Positions 8,741 to 17,887 are shown, counted from the stretch's first letter. The stretch is 64,000 nt of DNA from Saprospiraceae bacterium (GCA_019187365.1 JABARE010000003.1:62001-126000); one strand, 5' to 3'. The notes: generated from the letters alone by a model not told the origin. Program-made: numbers and translations.

Positions 8741-9928
8741 TTATCCCACCACCAAGCCCAACCCTTTAAGGTAGTGGCCTTCGGGATGGAACAGGTTAAC
8801 GGGATGATCTGGCGCCTGGCTGAGCTTGTGGATTACGCGTACTGGCCTTCTGGATTCTATCCCGGCAGCGACCAGCGTATGATAAAAGAGTTCCTCACCG
8901 ACAACTTGTGAACAAGAAAAACTGAACAGCATACCCCCTTCCCGCAGCTTTTGCATGGCCAGGGCGTTGAGCCGCTTGTATGCCTGAACAGCCTGGTGTC
9001 GCTTGTCGAGGGTTTTGGCAAAGGCTGGAGGATCGAGTACGATAAGGTCAAAGGAAGATGCCTCTGCGCTTCGCAGGTAGTCGTGGACGTCCTGGCAATG
9101 TGCCTGGTGGTTCCCTGTAGGGCCAACATTCAGGGCGAGATGGTTTAGGCATCCTTCGATGGCGCGTTGGCTGCTGTCGACGCTGATGACCTCTCTGGCC
9201 CCGCCGGCCAAGGCGTAAACGCTGAATCCTCCGGTATAGGAAAAAGCATTGAGGACCCGGCACCCCTCACTGTAACGGGCTACCAGTTTTCTGTTGTCGC
9301 GCTGGTCGAGGAAGAACCCAGTTTTTTGACCGGTAAGCACATCACATTCGAAGCGGTGGCCGTTTTCGCGGAAAGTGACCGGGGCTGCACTTCCCAGAAG
9401 CACTGCGTGTTCTACATTTCGCCCGTAGTCCCGGGGCAAGCTGTCTCGGCTCTTGTCGATGATGCTGAGATTGTCATTGCCCAGGCAACGTTCGATGGCT
9501 CCGGCAATGGCTTGCACCTGACGGTGCATGCCGATGCTGTGGCACTGAATGACCACCGTATTTGCATAAACGTCGATCACCAGGCCGGGCAGGCCGTCGC
9601 CCTCGCCGTGAACCCAGCGATAGGCATCTGTAGAACCATCAACGGGAAACAGCCGCCGTCGCAGGGAAAGGGCATCCCCGAGCTTGCGATCCCAGAATCC
9701 GGAGTCCATTCCTTCCTCGGCAAAGCCGAGCAATTTGATGGAAATGCTGCCATGGTGAAAATGTCCAAATCCCAGCTTGTTGCCGGAGGCATCGACCACT
9801 TCAACCAGGTCACCGTCCTGTATTCCTTCGGGTATTGCCTGCAGGGCTCCGGAAAATATCCACGGATGTCGACGATACAGGTTCTGTTCGCGACCTCTTT
9901 TCAACGTGATCTGTAATTGGCTCTCCAT
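8741..9928 (-). CDS. rlmI: Class I SAM-dependent rRNA (cytosine-C5) methyltransferase, RlmI-like
   Basis: RlmI-type enzymes methylate a cytosine of 23S rRNA. The 395-residue sequence has an N-terminal PUA-like RNA-binding domain (LKRGREQNLYRRHPWIFSGAL, DGDLVEVVDASGNKLGFG). A middle region follows with WVHGEGDGLPGLVIDVY. The Rossmann methyltransferase domain contains FFLDQRDNRKLV, VLNAFSYTGGFSVYA (SAM motif I) and DLIVLDPPAFAK, the catalytic DPPAF motif. The frame begins with TTG at 9961, but the ATG at 9928 (MESQLQITLKRG) fits the family. The gene stands alone between a hairpin upstream and the 92-bp array downstream. Target base specificity is inferred from family only. Confidence 0.9.
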   Translation of the reverse strand: MESQLQITLKRGREQNLYRRHPWIFSGALQAIPEGIQDGDLVEVVDASGNKLGFGHFHHGSISIKLLGFAEEGMDSGFWDRKLGDALSLRRRLFPVDGSTDAYRWVHGEGDGLPGLVIDVYANTVVIQCHSIGMHRQVQAIAGAIERCLGNDNLSIIDKSRDSLPRDYGRNVEHAVLLGSAAPVTFRENGHRFECDVLTGQKTGFFLDQRDNRKLVARYSEGCRVLNAFSYTGGFSVYALAGGAREVISVDSSQRAIEGCLNHLALNVGPTGNHQAHCQDVHDYLRSAEASSFDLIVLDPPAFAKTLDKRHQAVQAYKRLNALAMQKLREGGMLFSFSCSQVVGEELFYHTLVAAGIESRRPVRVIHKLSQAPDHPVNLFHPEGHYLKGLGLVVG

Positions 9929-9979
9929 GTTCTTTCCTGGCCAGGTTGGCAAGTTAGTCAATCTTGTGTAGGGGGCTAC

Positions 9980-10021
9980 AAAAAGCGCGATTCACACAGG
10001 TGCAGCCAGCACCTGTGAATC
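9980..10021 (-). terminator. Probable minus-strand terminator hairpin
   Basis: GATTCAC(AC)AGGTGC and GCACCTGTGAATC (9989-10021) form a 13-bp stem with a two-base bulge. On the minus strand this is followed by GCGCTTTTTG. It lies downstream of the two small minus-strand genes and upstream of rlmI, so it plausibly ends their transcript. Confidence 0.5.
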
Positions 10022-10094
10022 AACTGCACGTCCTCACCAGTGCAGTCTCGAGCCCTGCTTACCTAGGTGCTTACCCAGGTAAATACTGCTCGTG

Positions 10095-10310
10095 TTAACT
10101 CCGGCTGTAGCGTAGAACCGATTCCAATGACCGTGGATGTGCAGAAAAGAGCACGTCTGGAAGGTAGCGGCGTGCCTCACGCATGGCATCTACTTCGAAA
10201 CGCGCATCGGGGTCTTCAGAAAGAAGCTCTTCTATGATGGCTTTCTCGGTGGATTCACATTCGCGGTAAAGGAAACGGATGCATTGTAGCGTAGTAAATG
10301 TATCGACCAT
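10095..10310 (-). CDS. Small conserved hypothetical protein (71 aa)
   Basis: The start at the ATG 10310 gives MVDTFTTLQCIRFLYRECES, a short acidic middle (EELLSEDPDARFEVDAMREA) and an end HPRSLESVLRYSRS. I recognise this as a small-protein type recurrent in Bacteroidota, with an MVD(S/T)F start and an ILxYSR end. To my knowledge it has no assigned function; the layout suggests a helical cytoplasmic protein, perhaps an anti-sigma-like or adaptor factor, but that is a guess. The longer TTG-initiated version overlaps the end of the DUF2147 gene and is not preferred. Confidence 0.7.
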   Translation of the reverse strand: MVDTFTTLQCIRFLYRECESTEKAIIEELLSEDPDARFEVDAMREARRYLPDVLFSAHPRSLESVLRYSRS

Positions 10311-10369
10311 AGGCCAGGCTTGTTTTCTTCGATAACTGTGCCTGGAAGGAAAATATTGTACAACCAGAC

Positions 10370-10816
10370 CTATTTTGGCCGCTCCCACCGCTGGGTCTTA
10401 CCGAAAAGTTTCATTTTCAGGTATCCCCTGACGTTTAAAGCACCGCCTTTATCGAGCCAGACGGCGCAATCATAGATCTTGCCACTTTCGGGATCAATGA
10501 TCTTCCCTCGGTCCCAGCCATCAGCCGATTTGCGAAGACCCCATACGATGTCCATCCCCTCCAAAGCACGCCCTTTAAAAGGTTCCGGACAGTTTTGGCA
10601 GCTCTGCACTCCGGCGCTTTCGGGAAGTTCAACTACCCTTATGTGCAAATGGCCGTCCACCCTGTAACACTCGGCGACAAATAACCAGGTCCCCGTTTTG
10701 GCGTCGACGTTTAGCCACCTGCCCTCGACCTCAGACCCCTGTGCAGGGGCTCCTCCGGCAAAGAAGGCCAGGCTCAGATACAGTGCGAAAACTCGCTTTT
10801 GAAATATTTTTTTCAT
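10370..10816 (-). CDS. DUF2147 domain secreted protein
   Basis: This 148-residue protein begins with a signal peptide (MKKIFQKRVFALYLSLAFFAGGAPAQG). The DUF2147 body follows: VEGRWLNVDAKTGTWLFV, GMDIVWGLRKSADGWDRGKI, IDPESGKIYDCAVWL, and an end VRGYLKMKLFGKTQRW. DUF2147 proteins are small exported beta-rich proteins of unknown role, widespread in Bacteroidota and Proteobacteria. Two adjacent ATG codons exist (10819 and 10816); the second gives the cleaner signal peptide. A short conserved hypothetical gene follows after 59 bases and is probably co-transcribed. Two cysteines in SCQNCPEPF may form a disulfide or bind metal. Confidence 0.88.
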   Translation of the reverse strand: MKKIFQKRVFALYLSLAFFAGGAPAQGSEVEGRWLNVDAKTGTWLFVAECYRVDGHLHIRVVELPESAGVQSCQNCPEPFKGRALEGMDIVWGLRKSADGWDRGKIIDPESGKIYDCAVWLDKGGALNVRGYLKMKLFGKTQRWERPK

Positions 10817-10925
10817 CATCCCGGAAAAAATTGGCACAGTATTAGAATAAGGGTAAGTATGCGACGAATAAGACACATGTCAAAGATACATAAGATGTAG
10901 TTTTCTTTATTTGAGACCTTTTGAC

Positions 10926-10958
10926 ACCTGTAAATACGAAGGTATTTACAGGTTTTTT
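10926..10958 (+). terminator. Strong intrinsic terminator with no annotated upstream gene
   Basis: A perfect 12-bp stem (ACCTGTAAATAC / GTATTTACAGGT) with loop GAAG is followed by a T-tract at 10953-10958 on the plus strand. Flanking genes are all on the minus strand, so no known plus-strand transcript ends here. It may close a small RNA starting near 10820-10880, or act as a dyad binding site for the flanking genes. Confidence 0.6.
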
Positions 10959-10977
10959 GCATATCAAAGCCAAAGTA

Positions 10978-10999
10978 GATACGAACGTTCGTTAGTATC
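10978..10999. repeat. Dispersed dyad repeat at the stop of a small gene
   Basis: GATACGAACGTTCGTTAGTATC is a dyad with GATAC/GTATC outer arms. On the minus strand it begins one base after the TGA (10998-11000) of the 90-residue reading frame, overlapping its last stop bases. This mirrors the DUF3109 arrangement at 1787-1810. Confidence 0.75.
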
Positions 11000-11270
11000 A
11001 GAACATGTGAAAATAGTTTTCCAACAGGATTCCGACTGAATCGCCAATCTCCCTCTGGACCACTGTCCACCTTACCTGAACCTGCCGGAACAAATCGGGC
11101 CATATCAATGCTGCGGTTTCTCTTTGCGCGAGCATCCAATGGTTTGCCCGGCGGGGTGCTGAGGTGGATGCGATCAGCGCATGCAGGGCTTGATCGCATT
11201 CATGGTGTGGGTCCACCCCATGTTTTAAAGAATAAAAGGAGACCAGACGCTCAGCCAGTGTCCGGTTCAT
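10998..11270 (-). CDS. Hypothetical protein, 90 aa
   Basis: I do not recognise this protein. The ATG at 11270 gives MNRTLAERLVSFYSLKHGVD, a central HHECDQALHALIASTS and a Trp-rich second half (NHWMLAQRETAALIWPDLF, QVQVRWTVVQREIG). It looks soluble and mostly helical. Support for it being real is that it is the longest frame in this 540-base gap, its composition resembles neighbouring genes, and its stop codon is joined to a dispersed dyad exactly as at known genes. It could be a remnant of a larger gene. Upstream, an LpxD-type gene on the same strand ends at 11357. Confidence 0.4.
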   Translation of the reverse strand: MNRTLAERLVSFYSLKHGVDPHHECDQALHALIASTSAPRRANHWMLAQRETAALIWPDLFRQVQVRWTVVQREIGDSVGILLENYFHMF

Positions 11271-11356
11271 CAGCCGCTTGCAGGGGACTGTCTTATACAA
11301 CTTGATTACCCAATGGCCGGTCCGTCGGCCTGTAAAACCAATACAAACGGTGCGCG

Positions 11357-12301
11357 CTAGTTTGTACCAGATCTCGGTTTGGCCTGATGTTCGCGAGCCA
11401 GCTTTCTTAGTGCGGCCATTTCCCGCATCATCTCACGGGCCTCGCCGCAGGGAGCACCAAAATACGTTTTTCCGGCTTCCAGGTCTTTGCCAACACCCGA
11501 TTTGGCGTATAAGGTCACGTCGTTACCAATCGTTAAATTCTGAGCCACTCCCACCTGTCCGTACATCACAACCCGGTCGCCAACGACGGTCTTTCCTGCA
11601 ATGCCTACCTGGGCAGCCAGAAGACAGTGCTGACCAAGCACGGCTCCGTGACCGATGTGTACCTGGCAGTCAAGTTTTGTACCACGGCCTATGACCGTAT
11701 CTCCACTGACCCCTTTATTGATGGTGCACCCGGCCCCGATCTCCACCTCGTCATGAATAACGACGCGGCCGCCAGCTCTCCATTTGCGGAAGCCATGTGC
11801 AGTCTTTTTATAATAAAATGCGTCGGTGCCAACGATGGCACCCGGTTGGATCGTCACTCCGTTGCCGATGACGGTAAATTCCCCGATGACAGCGTTTGCT
11901 CCAATGGTGCTGTTTGCTCCAATGACTGCGCAATGCCCAATGGTGGCGTTGGCCTCGACAATGGCGGAGGGATGGATCCAGGCTGTTTCTGAAATGCTCG
12001 ATTTCTGCGTTCGTTGTGGCCGGGCTTCAAGAACCAGTTGGTTGTACACTTCAAAGGGCGCGTCGCAGACGAGCAGCGTTTTTCCTTCCGGGCAGCTCAC
12101 TGCCTCTGGGATCAGTATGCAAGAAGCAGTAGACTCCAGCGATTTTGCGTAATACTTTGGAGCGTCTACGAAAATGAGATCGCCACGACGGACTTTGTGA
12201 ATTTCGTTTATGCCCGTGATCCACAGGTCTTCATTGCCCGCGAGCTTTAAAGTAAAGCGCTCTGCAAGAGATTTAACGTGTAAGGGTTTCGACAGTTGCA
12301 T
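11357..12301 (-). CDS. lpxD: LpxD-type acyltransferase, Bacteroidota second paralog
   Basis: Family role: N-acylation of UDP-3-O-acyl-glucosamine in lipid A synthesis. The 314-residue protein has an N-terminal domain (ITGINEIHKVRRGDLIFVDAPKYYAKSL, CPEGKTLLVCDAPFEVYNQL). A left-handed beta-helix of hexapeptide repeats follows (HPSAIVEANATIGHCAVIGANSTIG..., about residues 105-285), and then a short C-terminal helix. The NEIH..GDLIFVDxPKYY text marks a Bacteroidota-specific paralog that often coexists with canonical LpxD. Its GTDAFYYKK differs from the canonical GSDGFG stretch, so its acyl donor or acceptor may differ. The ATG at 12301 replaces a TTG at 12313 that would overlap polA. It follows polA on the minus strand by eight bases. 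Confidence 0.85.
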   Translation of the reverse strand: MQLSKPLHVKSLAERFTLKLAGNEDLWITGINEIHKVRRGDLIFVDAPKYYAKSLESTASCILIPEAVSCPEGKTLLVCDAPFEVYNQLVLEARPQRTQKSSISETAWIHPSAIVEANATIGHCAVIGANSTIGANAVIGEFTVIGNGVTIQPGAIVGTDAFYYKKTAHGFRKWRAGGRVVIHDEVEIGAGCTINKGVSGDTVIGRGTKLDCQVHIGHGAVLGQHCLLAAQVGIAGKTVVGDRVVMYGQVGVAQNLTIGNDVTLYAKSGVGKDLEAGKTYFGAPCGEAREMMREMAALRKLAREHQAKPRSGTN

Positions 12302-12309
12302 AGAGTAAG

Positions 12310-15075
12310 TCAATGAGCTTCAAGCCAGTTGTCGCCATAACCCAATCCAACTTCAATGGGAACACCCAACCCGGGAATGGCGTTTTTCATTTTATCGATA
12401 ACGATGCGGCATACTTCATCGCGTTCTGCTTTTGGAGTATCGAAAACGAGTTCGTCGTGCACTTGCAGGATCATTTTTGCATCCAGCTTTTTACGACGGA
12501 ATTCATCGTGTATGTGGATCATGGCAAGTTTGATCATGTCGGCGGCCGTACCCTGAATGGGCGTATTGATGGCGACGCGCTCCGCATTGGCCCTCGCAAG
12601 TGCATTGCGGGAATTGATGTCGCGCAAAATGCGTTTGCGTCCGAGCAGGGTCGACACATAACCGTTCTTGCGTGCCTGTTCGACGACATCGGTCATGTAG
12701 GCTTTTAAGCCCCGGTACGTTTTAAAGTACTGGTCGATGAGCTCGCGTGCTTCGTTGCGCCCGATCCCTAACTGACGCGATATGTTCTGGGGCCCCGCAC
12801 CGTATAAGATCGAAAAATTGACGGTCTTGGCGTGGGAACGCTGCTCCCGTGTCACCGCGTCATAGGCGACGCCATAGACTTTGGCCGCTGTTGCGGCGTG
12901 AATGTCCTGTTCGTTGCGAAACGCTTCCAGCATCATCTCTTCCTTTGCAATGGAAGCAATCAGCCGCAGTTCGACCTGGGAATAGTCGGCAGAAATGAGT
13001 ATGCGGTCTTTGGCACCGGCAATAAATGCTTTGCGGATTTCGCGCCCCGCTTCGTCGCGTATCGGTATGTTCTGCAGGTTGGGGTTTTCACTGGCCAGAC
13101 GACCCGTTGCGGCCCTTGCCTGGTTAAACGAACTGTGCACACGCCCGGTGTGCGGGTGGATCATCAGAGGCAAGGCATCGACGTAGGTCGATTTGAGTTT
13201 CGACAACTTCCTGTAAGAGAGGATGTCACGAACTACTTCGTATTCCGGTTCGAGCTCGGTGAGTTTCTCCTCATCCGTGCTGTATTGATTGGTGCTGGTC
13301 TTTCGCCACTTGTAGGGGATCTTCAGTTTTTCAAACAAAACCTCACCCACCTGTTTCGGACTGGAGATGTTGAACCGCACTCCTGCTTTGCGGTAAACGA
13401 GTTGCTCTGCTTCGCGGATCTGTCCTTCGAGTACGCGGGAGTAGTCATTCAAAAAATCCCCATCCACCCGGACGCCGGCATGCTCCATATCGCAAAGCAC
13501 CCGTACCAACGGCATTTCGATGCTGCGAAACACTTCCTCCACTTCCTTTGCCACCATTTCACTTTGCAATACATCACGCAACTGAAAAGTGATGTCGGCA
13601 TCTTCGGCTGCGTATTCAGCCACCCGGTCGACGGCAATGTCGCGCATGGAAACCTGAGAGGCACCGCGTTTCCCGATGAGTTCTTCAATGCCAATCATTT
13701 TATAATTGAGATAGGCTTCAGCGAGGTAGTCGAGTTTATGGCGCATGTCTGGCTCGACGAGGTAATGTGCAAGCATCGTGTCAAACGACGGCGTTGGCAT
13801 TTCAATGCCATGCCATTTCAATACGAGCATGTCGTATTTGATGTTCTGCCCTATAAAATGTTTGGAATCATCTTCAAGCAGTTCGCGGAAGGCCTCCACC
13901 CGCTGCCGTGCTTCGGACACATCAGATGGTACCGGTACGTAATAGCCTTCTCCGCCTTTGATGCAAAAACTCATGCCAACCAGCGAGACGCGATGTGCGT
14001 CCAGTCCTGTCGTCTCGGTATCAAAGGCAATCCATTTCGCTTTTTTCAGCTGATGCAGAAGCTCCTGGATCGCAGTAGGAGTGTCTGCAATGCGATAATG
14101 GTGCGGTGTGGAATGGATGTCGCGTTCTCCGATCTTAAACGGCTTATCCTCAACGGGTGCAGAGGGCTTTGGATCGCCAAACAGCATCAACTGAACCGGC
14201 TGCTGTCCTGCACCAAGAATGGTCTCGGCAAGACTTCGGAATTCGAGTTGCCTGAAAAGTTCTTTTAGGCGATCGCGGTCAAAGCCTTCGATGCGAAACA
14301 TTTTTTCGTCGAAACGCACCGGCGCATGCGTGTCGATTGTAGCCAGCTTCTTACTCAGAATGGCTTTGTCTTCATGTTCGCAAACCTTATCGCGCAGCTT
14401 GCCCTCCAACGTGTCTTTGTGGGCAAGCAGGTTCTCTACAGTATCGTATTTTTCCAGCAACCGGGCTGCGGTTTTTTCACCAACTCCGGGGATGCCGGGA
14501 ATGTTATCGACTGCATCGCCCATCAGCCCCAGCATATCCACAACCTGATCGGCTCGTTCAATCCCCCAATTCTCGACAATTTCTTTGGGGCCGAGGACTT
14601 CGGCTCCGTTGCCCTGTTTAGAAGGCTTGTACATGTAGATATGGTCCGTAACGAGCTGGCCAAAGTCCTTATCGGGAGTAACCATGTACACGGTAAACCC
14701 TTCTTCAGCGGCCTGTCGGGCCAGGGTGCCGATGACGTCGTCCGCCTCGTAGGATTCAACGCTGACAATCGGAATGTTAAAGGCTTTTATCAACTCTTCG
14801 ATGTATGGAAATGCCTGTGTGATGTCTTCGGGTTGGGCCTCCCGGGTCGCTTTGTACTCTGGATACGCGCGATGGCGGAAAGTGGGTCCTGCCAGGTCAA
14901 ATGCAATCGCCAGGTGACTCGGCTTCTCTTTGGTTATTATATCCCAAACCGTTCGGGTAAATCCTGAGATGGCGGATGTATTCAACCCCTTGGAGTTGAT
15001 CAGTGGCCGACTGATGAACGCATAATGGGCACGGTACACCAAGGCGTGTCCATCCAGTAAAAAAAGTTTTTTCAT
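12310..15075 (-). CDS. polA: DNA polymerase I with both exonuclease domains
   Basis: PolA fills gaps and removes primers in replication and repair. The 921-residue protein has three full domains. The 5'-3' exonuclease shows FLLDGHALVYRAHYAF, YKATREAQPEDITQAFPY and GDAVDNIPGIPGVGEKTA. The 3'-5' proofreading domain keeps its acidic residues: FDTETTGLD (Exo I), FIGQNIKYDML (Exo II) and YAAEDADI (Exo III). The polymerase domain has motif A ISADYSQVELRLIAS, motif B RSHAKTVNFSILYGAG and motif C QVHDELVFD. All sites for proofreading are present. A TTG at 15102 and ATG at 15084 are possible, but MKKLFLLDG at 15075 is the usual start. It sits upstream of the LpxD paralog with an eight-base gap. Confidence 0.97.
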   Translation of the reverse strand: MKKLFLLDGHALVYRAHYAFISRPLINSKGLNTSAISGFTRTVWDIITKEKPSHLAIAFDLAGPTFRHRAYPEYKATREAQPEDITQAFPYIEELIKAFNIPIVSVESYEADDVIGTLARQAAEEGFTVYMVTPDKDFGQLVTDHIYMYKPSKQGNGAEVLGPKEIVENWGIERADQVVDMLGLMGDAVDNIPGIPGVGEKTAARLLEKYDTVENLLAHKDTLEGKLRDKVCEHEDKAILSKKLATIDTHAPVRFDEKMFRIEGFDRDRLKELFRQLEFRSLAETILGAGQQPVQLMLFGDPKPSAPVEDKPFKIGERDIHSTPHHYRIADTPTAIQELLHQLKKAKWIAFDTETTGLDAHRVSLVGMSFCIKGGEGYYVPVPSDVSEARQRVEAFRELLEDDSKHFIGQNIKYDMLVLKWHGIEMPTPSFDTMLAHYLVEPDMRHKLDYLAEAYLNYKMIGIEELIGKRGASQVSMRDIAVDRVAEYAAEDADITFQLRDVLQSEMVAKEVEEVFRSIEMPLVRVLCDMEHAGVRVDGDFLNDYSRVLEGQIREAEQLVYRKAGVRFNISSPKQVGEVLFEKLKIPYKWRKTSTNQYSTDEEKLTELEPEYEVVRDILSYRKLSKLKSTYVDALPLMIHPHTGRVHSSFNQARAATGRLASENPNLQNIPIRDEAGREIRKAFIAGAKDRILISADYSQVELRLIASIAKEEMMLEAFRNEQDIHAATAAKVYGVAYDAVTREQRSHAKTVNFSILYGAGPQNISRQLGIGRNEARELIDQYFKTYRGLKAYMTDVVEQARKNGYVSTLLGRKRILRDINSRNALARANAERVAINTPIQGTAADMIKLAMIHIHDEFRRKKLDAKMILQVHDELVFDTPKAERDEVCRIVIDKMKNAIPGLGVPIEVGLGYGDNWLEAH

Positions 15076-15171
15076 GCCTTCCATCGTGGGTTGAAGATAC
15101 AAATTGCCGGCAATGCAGGATTTTTCGGTGTCCTAAAGATTTTAATGTCGGTAACGGTGCCTGCAAAGCTG

Positions 15172-16224
15172 CTAAAAACTCCGGGTGTAATTCAGGAGCA
15201 ACTGCTCGATGAGGTTGACCCGTCTGCCCTGTCCGCTAATGCCTCCGGGGGAATTGAAATCAGTGATGTTATTGACTTTATCATCGTCGTAAAACAAGTT
15301 TATGGCGAGGCCGAGTTGCAAGCCCTTAAACAACTCGATGCCAATTTGATTGACCCAGGCAACGTCGATGTTTTGCGGCTGGTCGAGGTAGTCTGAAAAA
15401 AGCCCAAGCTCGCTGGAGACATTCAGACGTTGAAAAAATGTGTGGCTGTAGCTCGTTTTGAGGTAGGCGCCAAGAGCGAATTTGCTGCGCTCGTAGTCCG
15501 TAGTGCTGCCCTCTTTCAAAGCGGTGCCGTGAACCCCGAGATTGGCAATGGCCTCGTCGCCGATGACGATGATCTGACCGGCCAGCGGCGAAAGGAAAAT
15601 TTGCAAGTCTTTGGTTTTCGAATACTGGATGCCGGGAGCGATGTTTATGAGCGCCGGCGAAAAGAATTTTGAAACCAGATTGGTGTTGTATGGCGTCAGC
15701 CTAAGCTGCCGCAGGTAAATGACCTGGCTGGCGGAATCGACGTAGCTGTTGAGCAACTGGGTCCTCAAACCGGCATCAAATGCAAAAAACCAGGGAGAAT
15801 TCTCTCGTATGCGGTAGGCAACGTTGCTGGTAAACTGAAGCAGGTCGAGGGCTTTGCGAAATGGGTTCTTTTCGTCCGATCCCGCGCTCACGGTTCCAGT
15901 GCCGGTGCGCTCTGCAGAAAAATTGAACAGGACTTCGTTTTTCCATTGCAGGGCTTGACGCCGGTAATGGGCTTTGTACTGAATGGCGCCTCCCAATCCC
16001 AGCCTGCTGTTGCCAGATCCCGGATAGGGGTTGATGTTGAGCAATTGCCCGAGATCCAGGCCAAAGGCGCCGCGGTGAGTCCACCCCTCGGCATCTGCAT
16101 CTTTGGTGGCTGCGCCCAGTTGATCCAGTCGCGCTTTTTCCTGCGCGGCACGTTGCTCGTCAGTTTGTGCTATGAGCCCTGTTGCAAAGCTCAACACCAG
16201 CATGCATAAAAGTAGTTTTTTCAT
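15172..16224 (-). CDS. DUF3078 outer-membrane beta-barrel protein
   Basis: This 350-residue protein starts with a clean signal peptide (MKKLLLCMLVLSFATGLIAQ). A short charged linker leads to a beta-rich body in which WTHRGAFGLDLGQLLNINPYPGSG and LGLGGAIQYKAHYRRQALQWKNEV match DUF3078. It ends in LLLNYTRSF, a terminal aromatic residue as expected of an outer-membrane barrel. The family is Bacteroidota-specific with unknown function. The ATG at 16224 is unambiguous. The gene is divergent from the M28 peptidase gene across a 205-base intergenic region. Confidence 0.85.
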   Translation of the reverse strand: MKKLLLCMLVLSFATGLIAQTDEQRAAQEKARLDQLGAATKDADAEGWTHRGAFGLDLGQLLNINPYPGSGNSRLGLGGAIQYKAHYRRQALQWKNEVLFNFSAERTGTGTVSAGSDEKNPFRKALDLLQFTSNVAYRIRENSPWFFAFDAGLRTQLLNSYVDSASQVIYLRQLRLTPYNTNLVSKFFSPALINIAPGIQYSKTKDLQIFLSPLAGQIIVIGDEAIANLGVHGTALKEGSTTDYERSKFALGAYLKTSYSHTFFQRLNVSSELGLFSDYLDQPQNIDVAWVNQIGIELFKGLQLGLAINLFYDDDKVNNITDFNSPGGISGQGRRVNLIEQLLLNYTRSF

Positions 16225-16429
16225 AGGTTCCCGATTTTAATTTTATCGATTCGAATTGCAAGGAATAGAAACCGGAAAGATAATGCTTGCAGGTATATCT
16301 CAAAGATGCGGCTGGCGAACAGGCCATAGGGATGAAGTGGCAGTCTCGCTGGCTTCCTCCGGCATTTCAGGTCAAGCCATTGGAATTGCCTCACTGCGAT
16401 TGAAAATTTATGACGAATTTTCGCGCAGA

Positions 16430-17887
16430 ATGAAATCCACATCCACTTTAATGAGGCCCAGCAATTGGGCTCTCCAATTATCTCCTGATCAAAGGGGCTT
16501 CCGGCACTGCCTGGTTTCTCTGATGGTCGCCGGCATGAGCATTTTTTCGGGCACAGCGCAGCCATCAAACGATGAAGTGTTTACCGTCAAACAATTCTTT
16601 GAAGAGGCACTGGACCATCAACAATCTTACCAGTGGCTTCACCACCTGTCGGAATCCATCGGTGGCCGGATTGCGGGATCGCCGCAAAGCCTTGCAGCCG
16701 TGGAGTTCGTCGCTCAGGTGCTCGATACCCTCGGTACCGATACCGTCATCCGCCAACCCTGTACCGTACGCTATTGGTACCGCGGTGCTCAGGAGGAGGC
16801 TCGCATCGTCAATCATCCGGTTTTGGGCTCCGTGGACCTGCGCTGCCTGGCTCTTGGCGGGAGCGGCAGCACAGGCCTCGATGGCCTTGCCGCCGAGGTG
16901 GTAGAGTTTCGCTCCCTGGATGAATTGCGGGAGTCCGGATCGCGGATCAAAGGCAAGATCGCCTTTTTTAACCGGGCTTTCGACAACCGACAGTTGCGCA
17001 CCTTTCACGCTTATGGCGGGGCTGTGGACCAGCGGGTTTTTGGACCGGAGCTGGCGGCAAAGATGGGTGCTGTGGCCTGTGTCGTGCGAAGCATGACGGG
17101 TCGGATCGACGACTGGCCCCATACGGGCGTTTGCATCTTTGGCGATTCCGTTCGCCCCATACCGGCTGTTGCCATTTCAACGCGCGATGCCGACAGGCTG
17201 AGCACCTGCCTTCGACAGGCGCCAACCCGGCTATTCCTCAAAACCCATTGCGAGGATCGCGGGGTTCAACAGAGCTACAGCGTCATCGGAGAGATCCGGG
17301 GTTCTACTTTCCCGGACGAAATCATCCTGGTTGGTGGCCATCTTGACTCCTGGGATGTCGGCGGTGGCGCACACGACGACGGTGCAGGGTGCGTGCACAG
17401 CATGGAAGTGCTTTCCCTGCTCAAACGCATGAACTACAAACCGCGGAGAACCATTCGCTGCGTACTTTTTCAAAACGAAGAAAACGGACTGGCAGGAGGC
17501 CGGGCATACGCCAAAGCCTCCAACGCAAAGGGCGAGTTCCATCTGGCTGCAATCGAATCTGATGCCGGTGGCTTCACACCGCAGGGTTTTGGATTCGACG
17601 GCAGCCCGGACCTGGTCGCGGAACTTCGGAAGGCGCTTCCCCGTTGGGAAGAGCTGTTGGGCCCCTACAACATCGATTTTTCTACCGGCGGCGGTGGCGC
17701 CGACATAGGCCCACTGAAAAGTCAGGGAGGACTGTTGTTTGGTCTCCGCCCTGACAGCCAGCGCTATTTCGATTATCACCATACCGCCCAGGACCATATC
17801 GCCGCCGTGCACCCCCGCGAACTTGCGCTTGGTTCTGCTGCAATGGCAGCCCTGGTCTACCTACTGGATCGGCATGATTTCCGCTGA
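16430..17887 (+). CDS. Secreted M28 family zinc metallopeptidase
   Basis: This 485-residue protein resembles carboxypeptidase Q/PGCP-type M28 exopeptidases. A hydrophobic stretch (HCLVSLMVAGMSIFSGTAQ) serves as export signal, although the 20-30 residues before it are unusually long. A PA-type insert lies around residues 150-260. The catalytic domain has the two-zinc ligands: GGHLDSWDVGGGAHDDGAG (His and Asp), QNEENG (the general base and zinc-ligand Glu pair), ESDAGG (Asp) and YHHTAQD (His). The frame extends to a TTG at 16256, but 16430 (or the ATG at 16451) is more likely. Its stop overlaps hpt by 14 bases, so the two are coupled. Confidence 0.88.
   Translation: MKSTSTLMRPSNWALQLSPDQRGFRHCLVSLMVAGMSIFSGTAQPSNDEVFTVKQFFEEALDHQQSYQWLHHLSESIGGRIAGSPQSLAAVEFVAQVLDTLGTDTVIRQPCTVRYWYRGAQEEARIVNHPVLGSVDLRCLALGGSGSTGLDGLAAEVVEFRSLDELRESGSRIKGKIAFFNRAFDNRQLRTFHAYGGAVDQRVFGPELAAKMGAVACVVRSMTGRIDDWPHTGVCIFGDSVRPIPAVAISTRDADRLSTCLRQAPTRLFLKTHCEDRGVQQSYSVIGEIRGSTFPDEIILVGGHLDSWDVGGGAHDDGAGCVHSMEVLSLLKRMNYKPRRTIRCVLFQNEENGLAGGRAYAKASNAKGEFHLAAIESDAGGFTPQGFGFDGSPDLVAELRKALPRWEELLGPYNIDFSTGGGGADIGPLKSQGGLLFGLRPDSQRYFDYHHTAQDHIAAVHPRELALGSAAMAALVYLLDRHDFR

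Noticed and set aside
12832..14268. 478-codon plus-strand frame inside polA
   Set aside because: It is antisense to a clearly functional polA with all motifs, and its translation is low-complexity Phe/His/Arg-rich without family resemblance.
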